Source: Nocardia aurantiaca
GTDB lineage: Bacteria > Actinomycetota > Actinomycetes > Mycobacteriales > Mycobacteriaceae
Reading direction: 5' to 3'
Assembly (NCBI RefSeq): GCF_009708175.1
Contig: NZ_WMBB01000011.1
Location: 236,364 to 300,363 of the forward strand
Length of the DNA: 64,000 nt
Positions 33,352 to 40,015 of this stretch are shown piece by piece (positions within the stretch are counted from its first letter, which is position 1; each line of letters begins with the position of its first letter). Position numbers and translations under genes: made by a program. The notes beneath the pieces are model-generated. The model did no database searches. It was not told the origin of the DNA and saw only the letters and a program-made list of their open reading frames with translations.

Positions 33352-33773
33352 TCACGTTTTCGGCGGTTCTTCCCGCGCCCACCGCTCGAGGACCTCTCAT
33401 TGTCCGGCGCTGTCTCGGGGATATCGATGTAGCGGGCTTTCGCCGCAGTCTCAGTGTTGCCGAGTTGTCGGCCGCGCGCTCGGGGTCGCCATAGGCGTTG
33501 TCGACTGCCGTGCCGGCTCCGCGCCGGTGTACGGGCGGAGCAGTTCTTCCCGCGCGCGGCGCGCCAGCTGCGCCCGAAGTTGTTGGGATTGCGCGGCGAC
33601 CCGTTGCGTGCCGGGATCGGTGCGCCGTGCTGGTTCGGCCGTCCGGTTACCTCCAGATCCTTCAACGCCTCGCGGCACGTATGCACCGAATGCGCCGGCA
33701 GTGCATGCGGCGCCACCCGTTCACTGAGTTCGAGAACCGGTTGCGCATCCGCCCGCCTGTGCCCGGCCCTCAA
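33352..33773 (-). pseudogene. Frameshifted tyrosine integrase C-terminal region
   Basis: Pieces of a phage-type tyrosine recombinase are spread over different minus-strand frames. NNFGRSWRAARG comes first, in one frame. Then TAVDNAYGDPERAA lies in a second frame, and QLGNTETAAKARYIDIPETA back in the first. Finally VLERWAREEPPKT with a stop at 33352 lies in a third. These match in order the C-terminal half of actinobacterial integrases (N-x-x-R-x-WRAAR, then AAAQLGNTEAVA-x-x-x-YI-x-K-P-x-TAPDN-x-x-VLE). At least three indels separate the pieces, so no intact protein is made. It ends 85 bases from tRNA-Pro, as expected for an element integrated into the tRNA. Confidence 0.75.
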
Positions 33774-33790
33774 CTTCCACCAGTGTCCTC

Positions 33791-34009
33791 ATGACATCTG
33801 GGGCGACTCTGGATGCCGACAACATCAGCATCCTCACCTATGCGGGCGGCGGGAGATTCTCCAAGGAACAGGACGTCTATAATCCGGCCGAGTTCGCCCA
33901 GCTGGTCCCAGCGTGGTGTCGGCGGGCTATAGGACTCGGCACCCTCGGCGAGGCCGAATTCGAATGGTGCACGCAGGTGCTGCTGCCCGAAATCGGTTCG
34001 GCCTCATAA
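33791..34009 (+). pseudogene. C-terminal fragment of an NTF2/SnoaL-like protein
   Basis: A 72-residue frame contains DADNISILTYAGGGRFSKEQ followed by DVYNPAEFAQLVPAWCRRA. This resembles the C-terminal third of actinobacterial nuclear-transport-factor-2-like proteins, where an ISxLTYAGxGxFSxEEDVYNP motif precedes the end. The N-terminal two strands and helices of the cone-shaped fold are absent, and upstream sequence belongs to the integrase remnant. A start at 33791 could still drive synthesis, but no folded domain is expected. Family recall is from memory. Confidence 0.55.
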
Positions 34010-34058
34010 TGTCGGCGACAATAAGCTGTGTCCCGCGCGACGGGCGGGACACAACCGG

Positions 34059-34910
34059 TCACCGTTTGCCGAAACGGCGGAAGCGCCACAGATATCCGGG
34101 AAGTCGCCGCAGCGGAACCGAGCGAGGCCAGTCCTCTGCCCGGAAGTACGCGTCACTGCCGCCATCGACGAATACCACACTGCCGCACAGGAACCGCGCG
34201 GCCGGTGACATCATGAACACCGCCCACTCCGCGAGATCACCGGCATCGCCGAAACCACCGATCGGCACCGGGAAACTACGGATCAGCGCCGCCTCCTCCG
34301 GGGTGGCGAGTTGTTTTTCCAGCAGTGGGGTCAGCACGGCACCGGGAGCCAGGACATTGAGTCGGATGCCCTGTCCCGCCCACCGCTCGGTCACCGCCTG
34401 GCGGCGCACCCAGTGACTCACCGCGATCTTCGATGCCGCATAGGCGATCGACGGGGCATGCCGGCCGAAGATCCGGACCGCCCGCAGCGCCTTGTCCGTG
34501 TCGCCGGTCAGCAGCCCGCGAATCGCTCGACGCGGGACCGCGGGCGTGGTTGTCGTCGAATTGCTCCCGAACACAACGACTTTCGGCTCGGATGCGGCAG
34601 CCAGGGCCGATCGCCAGCCCTCGAGAAGTTCGACGACCCCGCGGAAGTTCACCTCATAGATCAGTCGAGCGCGTTCAGCCCCGGGAGTCGGACCCACACC
34701 CGCAGCGAGTACGGCGCCATCGAGATGGCCATCCGCCGCGGCGAGCACGCCGTCCACGGCGGCGCGCCGACCGGCCGGGGTCGACAGGTCGGCTACGATA
34801 TCCGCATCCCGCAGGTCGACTCCGAGGACCGTGTGTCCACGCTCTCGCAGTTTCTCCGCAACAGCCCGCCCCATTCCTGAGGCCGATCCCGTCACCGCGT
34901 ATACGCCCAC
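34059..34910 (-). CDS. Short-chain dehydrogenase (hydroxysteroid or aryl-alcohol type)
   Basis: The start is GTG 34910 after CAGGTGATTCA; earlier sequence is unrelated. The 283-residue protein is a classical SDR: YAVTGSASGMGRAVAEKLRE at the cofactor site, a short VDLRDADIVADLST acidic loop, AGVGPTPGAER, NFRGVVELLEGW, the catalytic serine region FGSNSTTTTPAVP, and YAASKIAVSHWVRR with YxxxK. It resembles the coniferyl-alcohol dehydrogenase/3-alpha-hydroxysteroid dehydrogenase branch. The C-terminus is longer and basic (RRLPGYLWRFRRFG). It is the only clearly intact enzyme in the decayed segment 33.3-36 kb. Confidence 0.87.
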   Translation of the reverse strand: MGVYAVTGSASGMGRAVAEKLRERGHTVLGVDLRDADIVADLSTPAGRRAAVDGVLAAADGHLDGAVLAAGVGPTPGAERARLIYEVNFRGVVELLEGWRSALAAASEPKVVVFGSNSTTTTPAVPRRAIRGLLTGDTDKALRAVRIFGRHAPSIAYAASKIAVSHWVRRQAVTERWAGQGIRLNVLAPGAVLTPLLEKQLATPEEAALIRSFPVPIGGFGDAGDLAEWAVFMMSPAARFLCGSVVFVDGGSDAYFRAEDWPRSVPLRRLPGYLWRFRRFGKR

Positions 34911-35032
34911 TGAATCACCTGTTTTCCGCTGTTGCCAGCATCGATGTGCATCTGTCCGGCCATTCGTACCGGGCAGTTCCGAGAGAAACCAGCCCCCGGG
35001 CGATCTCCGATCCGCCGCGGGCACTTTACTTT

Positions 35033-35142
35033 CACGACGCGCGCACCGTTCTCCACCAAGGCGCGGGCATGCACCGCACCCATTCCCCTGCGCCGCCGCT
35101 GATGAGCACGACCTTGCCGCTTGCACGCTCGCTCATGCTCAT
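35033..35142 (-). pseudogene. N-terminal fragment of a second short-chain dehydrogenase
   Basis: From ATG 35142/35136 the frame reads MSERASGKVVLISGGA, then a one-base slip is needed to continue as GMGAVHARALVENGARVV. Together these form the first beta-alpha-beta unit of an SDR (TGGxxGxG nucleotide-binding motif). The similarity stops there and no catalytic region follows, because the intact SDR begins 120 bases later. It is a broken leftover. Confidence 0.6.
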
Positions 35143-35497
35143 ATCTCCGATTCACTAATAGTGATCGGCAGTGATTCGGCGGCGGTAAGGTTGCCGAGCC
35201 GATAGACGCATCTGGTGCCGGTGTAGATGGTGGCATGCATTCGTTGCAGTGAATACACCCGGATCGGGTGAATTCCTCGGATCGGATGCGCTGCAACAGA
35301 TTCGGCTCGCGCAGCAGTGCGCGGCCCATGGCGACGAGGTCGAATCCCTCGATCATGGCCAGCCGCATGGTGTCCAGGTTCGTGATGCCGCCCAAGAGGA
35401 TCAACGGCATCCACAGCTCGCGACGGAAATGGCGGGCGCGCTCGAGCAGGTACGCCTCGCGGTACGGATACTCCCTCAGGAACGCGTGACCGATCAC
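35139..35497 (-). pseudogene. C-terminal fragment of an Old Yellow Enzyme-type NADH:flavin oxidoreductase
   Basis: The minus-strand frame from 35497 reads FLREYPYREAYLLERARHFR, MPLILLGGITNLDTMRLAM, EGFDLVAMGRALLREPNLL and GCIHCNECM. It then shifts frame into TIYTGTRCVYRLGNLTAAES before stopping at 35139. These are the conserved last hundred residues of OYE-family enzymes (FMN-binding GGI...GFDxVAMGRALL, then CNxCMxTIYTGTRC). The first two thirds are missing here; a matching N-terminal piece lies just upstream on the opposite strand. Confidence 0.75.
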
Positions 35498-36102
35498 CCG
35501 GAATCCCCAACGAGCCGGGACCGGAAGTACTTTCGCGAACGAACGCCGTGGTGCATCACCGTGGAAGAAATGACAGGTACGGAAGTTCCGGAGGTCTTCG
35601 CACCGGTCGAGCTCGGGCCTTTGACATTGCGTAACAGGGTGATCAAGGCTGCCACGTTCGAGGGCCGCACCCCCGACGCACTGGCGACCGATGAGCTGAT
35701 CGACTTCCGCACCAGGACGTCATCCGGCGCCACGGCGGTGGCTCCGTACCACAGGCGCCAACCGAGCACGAACCGCGCCGGCAACCCTAAATTCGAGCGG
35801 CCCACCGGATCATCGGCCAGCCACACGAACGGTGCCAGCACGGCGGCGACCGTCTCGCCCACCGAACAGCCCGCATCCGCGACAACGGACAGCCGTTGCT
35901 CCCACAGCGACGGGGGTTCTTCGCGCAGTGCGGCGACCACAGCGTCCTCGGATCCGAAGTGATAGTGCACCGCGGCTGGATTCCTCCCGGCTGCGGCGCG
36001 GATCGGGCGCACGGACATCTCGTCGTATCGCTCGGTCAACAACAGCCTTTCGGCCGCGGCCAGCAGTCGAGCCCGGGTATCCGCCGCAACTCTCTCTGGC
36101 AT
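35494..36102 (-). pseudogene. TetR-family regulator with its C-terminus replaced
   Basis: ATG 36102 starts a TetR protein: RVAADTRARLLAAAERLLLT, then SVRPIRAAAGRNPAAVHYHF as helix-turn-helix. A ligand domain begins and runs to LGLPARFVLGWRLWYGA. From about 35710 the frame crosses into the antisense of the inverted OYE fragment and ends with meaningless residues at 35494. The DNA-binding domain is complete, the ligand domain is cut after about 130 residues. A truncated repressor could still bind DNA. Four 12-base iterations lie just upstream. Confidence 0.65.
35570..35710 (+). pseudogene. N-terminal fragment of an Old Yellow Enzyme, inverted
   Basis: From ATG 35570 the plus strand reads VFAPVELGPLTLRNRVIKAA, TFEGRTPDALATDELIDF, the typical start of OYE-type NADH:flavin oxidoreductases. 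After residue 46 the frame continues as the antisense of a TetR gene, so the homology ends near 35710. Together with the C-terminal piece on the minus strand at 35139-35497, this suggests one gene whose 5' end was inverted and whose middle was lost. Confidence 0.7.
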
Positions 36103-36120
36103 GAAGGCATTCAACCACCC

Positions 36121-36164
36121 CTCAATCAGCAATTCAATCATTAGTTCAATCAATGCTTCAATCA
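36121..36164. repeat. Four TTCAATCA-type repeats at 12-base period
   Basis: CTCAATCA at 36121, then TTCAATCA at 36133, 36145 and 36157, each followed by four variable bases. The reverse strand reads TGATTGAA. The array lies 19 bases upstream of the truncated TetR start, where an operator is expected. The spacing of slightly more than one helical turn places the sites on a gradually turning face. Confidence 0.75.
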
Positions 36165-36448
36165 GCGACCAGAACCCCAACTCGTAGCCACGGTTGCCGA
36201 ATACCTGTGGGATGAGGCTGGTCTGGGGTAGCCGGCCCGGCGGACCTCCCACTCCGACCAGCCATCACCGACTACGGCAAGGTCGTCAACAGACCTGCAA
36301 CGCTGCCACCGGCCAGGAGCCGTACTCGGCTGGCACATCGGATCCGGGTAACGAACGGACCGCGCCCGACCCGCATGGCGGTGACCTGAGTGGGAGTCGT
36401 CGTTGATTTCGGCCGCGATTTTGGTAGCCGGAAGCTATCGTTGGAGGA

Positions 36449-36682
36449 ATGAGCCATTGTGAGGTTTGCGGCAACGAGTACGCGTTGGCCTTCACGATCG
36501 AGGCGCAGGGTGCTCGGCACGTGTTCGACTGCTTCGAATGTGCCATTCAGAAGATGGCGCCCACCTGCGAACACTGCGGGTGCCGAATCATCGGACATGG
36601 CGTGGAGGCGGACAGGCGTTTCTTCTGCTGCGCGCACTGTGCCTTGTCCGAGGGCGCCAGGGGCCTGGTCGACCACGTGTGA
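36449..36682 (+). CDS. Small cysteine-rich zinc-binding protein
   Basis: A 77-residue protein from ATG 36449. GGAGG lies only one base upstream, so the spacing is short. Cysteines occur as SHCEVCGN, FDCFECAI, PTCEHCGCRI, and FFCCAHCA, with histidines at HVFDCFEC and GHGVEA. This gives up to three zinc sites in a very small protein and resembles actinobacterial metallothionein-like or treble-clef proteins of unknown role. Coding quality is good and the frame is intact, unlike its neighbours. It may bind or store zinc, or act as a small regulatory module. Confidence 0.75.
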   Translation: MSHCEVCGNEYALAFTIEAQGARHVFDCFECAIQKMAPTCEHCGCRIIGHGVEADRRFFCCAHCALSEGARGLVDHV

Positions 36683-37532
36683 CAGCCGAGGCATGACGGG
36701 CCTATACCGACCAGGCGGTGTTCGGCAAGACCGAGGGCGTGCATGAATCGGCCACGCTCAACCACGGCGCCCGTCGGGATCATAGAGCACCGATGCGATC
36801 GCGCTGCTCGACCGACAGGGCACCCTACGGCGCTCTGCGGCGGACGGCCCGCATGGTGTCGGCACTGTTCAGCCGCGCCGGATCGTCATGACCAGCCTGA
36901 ACCTGCGGGCGTTGGTCGCTGCCGACATGCCCGAGGAAGCCGCGCGTATCGCGCTGGAGACGGTGGAGTCCGGCGGCCTGGTGCACTGGCACTACTAACG
37001 CATGGCCGAAATGGTCGCAGGGATAGAGGACCGGGGATAACCGGACGCGGTGGTATGCGCGAAGCGTTCCGCGACATCTATACGTCCCCGTAGTGCCCGT
37101 GTGAGTTGCGCGAGCGCCGGCCGGTAACGCACGCGAAATGTGCTGTGTCGCAAGGTTGTGCGCAGTAGGGCCGACCCCACTGGCCGCCTTCGGATTGCCC
37201 GCGCCCGCAGGGTGGCAGTGCTTCGCGGACAGAAGGTTTCGTCCATCGTGCAAGACGCCGAGGGCATCGTGGTAGAGAGCATCGGGGTCATTGCCCGGTG
37301 GCTGCGATCGCGGGATGCGTTCGGGTGCGGCCGATCCGGCAACGAGCATAAAGACGGCCATATCGGCGGCGATAGGCTCGGGGGTGAGGGATGCCGGTGT
37401 GCGCAATTCGCCGATTGGGAACGAGATCAGCCACGCGAACCTAATTCAGCCCTCGCCCGTATGGCTGTTACGACGGGCAGGCTGGGCGCGGGTATGGAAA
37501 GGCCCGAAAAAGAGATGGTTCGCTGGGCGCGG
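36683..37532. other. Decayed stretch with one short coding-like remnant
   Basis: About 850 bases. Plus-strand frame 36788-36998 has good coding character and ends MTSLNLRALVAADMPEEAAR, then a stretch finishing LVHWHY before a stop at 36998. It has no clear start upstream because a stop precedes 36788. It looks like the C-terminal 70 residues of a lost gene, of unknown family. From 37000 to 37532 I see no convincing gene or repeat. Confidence 0.35.
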
Positions 37533-37652
37533 TTACTTCATGAGGTTGCCGAGTGAGCCGAGGAAGGTCGCCCACAGGCCGTCACTGGCAACTGCGGAAT
37601 CCAATAGAGGCACCAGGGCTCGAAGCAGTGTTCCGCCACCGAGCGAACCCAT
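37533..37652 (-). CDS. Very small hydrophobic protein, 39 residues
   Basis: ATG at 37652 is preceded by AAAGGTGTTTTGCC, a good ribosome binding site at normal distance. The product is MGSLGGGTLLRALVPLLDSA continuing through VASDGLWATFLGSLGNLMK to a TAA. It is one probable amphipathic or membrane-seeking helix with a single arginine and lysine. It has no signal peptide in the usual sense. Actinobacteria make short helical channel peptides (PorA/PorH type) and small secreted peptides of similar size. The resemblance is only in size and character, so the function is open. The AT-rich region upstream can hold its promoter. Confidence 0.5.
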   Translation of the reverse strand: MGSLGGGTLLRALVPLLDSAVASDGLWATFLGSLGNLMK

Positions 37653-38133
37653 GGCAAAACACCTTTACACGCTCATAATACGCTCTGGATAAGAAAAATA
37701 TCGATCCAGGAGAGGGCCACCGACCACCCAATCTCAGCGATGGACACAATTATTGGAAACCCGATTCTTCCACAGGAGTATCCTGAGACACGCCAACCAC
37801 GCACAGACCAACCGATGGTTAGCGCTGGCTGTAATGCCTGGTCAGGGAGCACATCTGATCGAACTGGCCGCGAATCCTTCCTGTGATCGCAACGCCGATC
37901 GATGACAAAGATCCGATCGATTCATGTCAAAGCCTTAGCGGAATTAACTTTCCAAGCTAAATATTTAATAGCGGATAAGGATCTACCGGAACGCTCTCCG
38001 ACGTGGCCATCGATGCCAAAACGTTATTTCGGATTTCGATCACAGTCAGATGAGAACAGGTTATATTTTAGATCCCCTACGGTTACGGCGCGACATCCGG
38101 GTCGTACCGTTGCTTCACATTTTGGAGATAGTT
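37653..38133. other. AT-richer intergenic region
   Basis: About 480 bases of distinctly lower GC than the rest of the window (for example GAATTAACTTTCCAAGC and TAAATATTTAATAG around 37940-37970). No gene is supported. It probably carries promoters for the 39-residue gene on the left and the secreted protein on the right. The base composition could mark DNA of foreign origin at the end of the decayed segment. Confidence 0.45.
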
Positions 38134-38754
38134 ATGAGATCGACCGCAGCCATGCTGCTTCGTGCCGGAGTTGTTACTCCGATGGCGCTGGCCACTGTCT
38201 TCTGTTTAGCTGCACCCGCAAATGCCACCGCTGTCAGTGTGAACTGGAGTTGCCAGGGCACGATCTTCGGCATAGGCCAAACCTCGAGTATGACCACATC
38301 GGTCGACGGCACCGCGCCGAGTTCGGCGGCATCCGGCTCCGCGGTGGCCATCACCCTCACCCCCGGTGTTTCCACGGTTCCCAGCTCGGCCTCGGGCTTC
38401 ACCGTCACGAGCATCAGCAACCTGAAGATGATCTTCCCGACTCCGGCGAATTCGACGCTCGTCTCGGCTACCGCTTCCGGTGGCACCGTGGCCGGCACCG
38501 TCACCACCTCGGGCGGGAATGTCGTTCTCACCGTGCCGGGTCCGATCGCCGGCGGCTCGAGCTTCACCCCGCCGGCCGTGACCATCAATGTCACGGCCGG
38601 AACCTCCGGAACGCCGATCACCAGCAAGTATGCGGGGACCAGCTATGCCAATCCCGGTATGACCATGACAACCAACGTGCAATGGGTCGGCGGTGTCGCG
38701 ACCGCGTGTTATCCGAATCCATCTCCGACCCTCACCACCACAGCTGTGAGCTGA
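38134..38754 (+). CDS. Secreted beta-rich protein of unknown function
   Basis: The start is ATG 38134 after TTGGAGATAGTT. The 206-residue product has a Sec signal peptide (LLRAGVVTPMALATVFCLAA, cleavage near ANA). The mature part is rich in Thr, Ser, Val and Gly with few charges, has two cysteines (NWSCQG near the start and ATACYP near the end) that could form a disulfide, and repeats VSTVPSSASGFTVTS-like strands suggestive of an Ig-like beta sandwich. Similar secreted proteins occur in Nocardia and Rhodococcus without known role. A hairpin 60 bases after the stop probably ends transcription. Confidence 0.75.
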   Translation: MRSTAAMLLRAGVVTPMALATVFCLAAPANATAVSVNWSCQGTIFGIGQTSSMTTSVDGTAPSSAASGSAVAITLTPGVSTVPSSASGFTVTSISNLKMIFPTPANSTLVSATASGGTVAGTVTTSGGNVVLTVPGPIAGGSSFTPPAVTINVTAGTSGTPITSKYAGTSYANPGMTMTTNVQWVGGVATACYPNPSPTLTTTAVS

Positions 38755-39323
38755 GTCCGAGGGCGGACGGAACAGCGTGACGGTCAGTATCCGCGCTGGC
38801 GAAATGTGGTGAGTATGCCTGGACTGGGCTGGTACCAACAGCCCAGCCCAGGTTCCGCGATCGGACAATCGCCGTCCCGGATAGTGTTCGGCCGCTTCGG
38901 CTTTCGTGCTGTGAAAGCCACTCTGACCGGCTATGCAATGCAGACTATCGTATCGACTACCGCGTCGTACAGTGCATGTCCGGCACTGCCCGCAGCCGCT
39001 TCGGCGGCCAGGGGCGGTGCCGCTCTCGAGATGATCGTCAGCCGCGGTATGGACTGTTGACCTATCGTTTGATAGGAGTTTGGGGATGCCCGCATCGAGC
39101 GCCTCGCGGAATCCACACTGCGCGAAGGGGAAGCAATGAAGCACAATCGCGAGTCCCCCACCGCCCTCGACCCGCGCCGCGCCACCGCGGCCCGCGGTAT
39201 TCATTGAGTCCATCGAACTCGTCGGTTCATGCGCGAAATCATGCTGTTCGACGATCGGTCGAGCCATGGTCGGTGAATTCCGTTGAGAGGTTTCATGTTT
39301 CAAGCGTTCGAGGGTGGGAGCCT
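38755..39323. other. Gap between the secreted protein and the MarR gene
   Basis: About 570 bases. Apart from the hairpin at 38818-38852, I see no supported feature. An 84-residue plus-strand frame at 38806-39060 starts inside the hairpin and has no recognisable character. Confidence 0.35.
38818..38852 (+). terminator. Hairpin downstream of the secreted protein gene
   Basis: CCTGG-A-CTGGGCTG pairs with CAGCCCAG-C-CCAGG around a GTACCAA loop: 13 of 14 positions match, with one internal mismatch. It lies 64 bases after the stop. No T-run follows, which is common for actinobacterial terminators. Confidence 0.6.
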
Positions 39324-39821
39324 GTGCGTCCGATGTCAACCGAACCCGCTCGGATCGCAGTAAAGCTCAGAAAGGCCCTGGAGTTCTATCACGGAACCGT
39401 CGAGGATCTGGCCCGCGAATCGATCAGATTGCTGGGCGTGAACGAGACCGATCGACGTGCGCTGGAAATCGTCCTTCTCGGGGACGAGAAGTCCACGACG
39501 CCTGGAATGCTGGCCGAACGGCTGGGCCTCACCGCCGCGGGCGCCACGGTCATGCTCAACCGGTTGGAGAAGCAGGGCTATATCGCCCGCTCGCTGCACC
39601 CCACCGATCGTCGCCGCGTGATCGTGGTGGCCACGGATCTCGCCGCCCGCCGCGTACAGGAACTGATCTCACCATTGGTCGACGAGGGCTACAAGATGAT
39701 GCTGACCTGGTTCGATCCCGCCGAACTCGAAACGATCGCGGCCTTTCTCACCCGGGTAGGCGAACTGCAACGAATCCACCGGCAACGGCTACGCAACATG
39801 GACCCCTACCCGCGACCCTGA
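39324..39821 (+). CDS. MarR-family transcriptional regulator
   Basis: The start is GTG 39324 (GAGGG eight bases upstream) or ATG 39333. The 165-residue protein has the MarR winged helix: a helical dimer arm (LRKALEFYHGTVEDLARESI), HTH at GMLAERLGLTAAGATVMLNR, the wing with HPTDRRRVIVVATDLAAR, and a C-terminal dimerisation helix. It stands alone: upstream is the hairpin-ended secreted gene and downstream is the 3' end of ppsA. Its targets are not evident from position. Confidence 0.87.
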   Translation: MRPMSTEPARIAVKLRKALEFYHGTVEDLARESIRLLGVNETDRRALEIVLLGDEKSTTPGMLAERLGLTAAGATVMLNRLEKQGYIARSLHPTDRRRVIVVATDLAARRVQELISPLVDEGYKMMLTWFDPAELETIAAFLTRVGELQRIHRQRLRNMDPYPRP

Positions 39822-40015
39822 GGGTTCCGGGCGGCTCACCGAAACCCATACCGACACAGGGTTTCCCGCGTGCGGACAGCTGACTCGCGAGGTCGACTTC
39901 GATGGAAACGGCCGTGTCACACCGTCGCGCGTCAGGTCGTCCGGTCGGGGCTCGGGCAAGCATGCTCATGGCGTTTCGCCGTTCCGCGGCGCAGGCATTC
40001 GATAGGACGCGACGC

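Noticed and set aside
36121..36164. CRISPR array
   Set aside because: Repeats are 8 bases with 4-base gaps; far too short for CRISPR repeats and spacers, and no cas genes are present.
38806..39060. 84-residue forward frame
   Set aside because: Begins within the terminator hairpin of the secreted protein gene and lacks a ribosome site.
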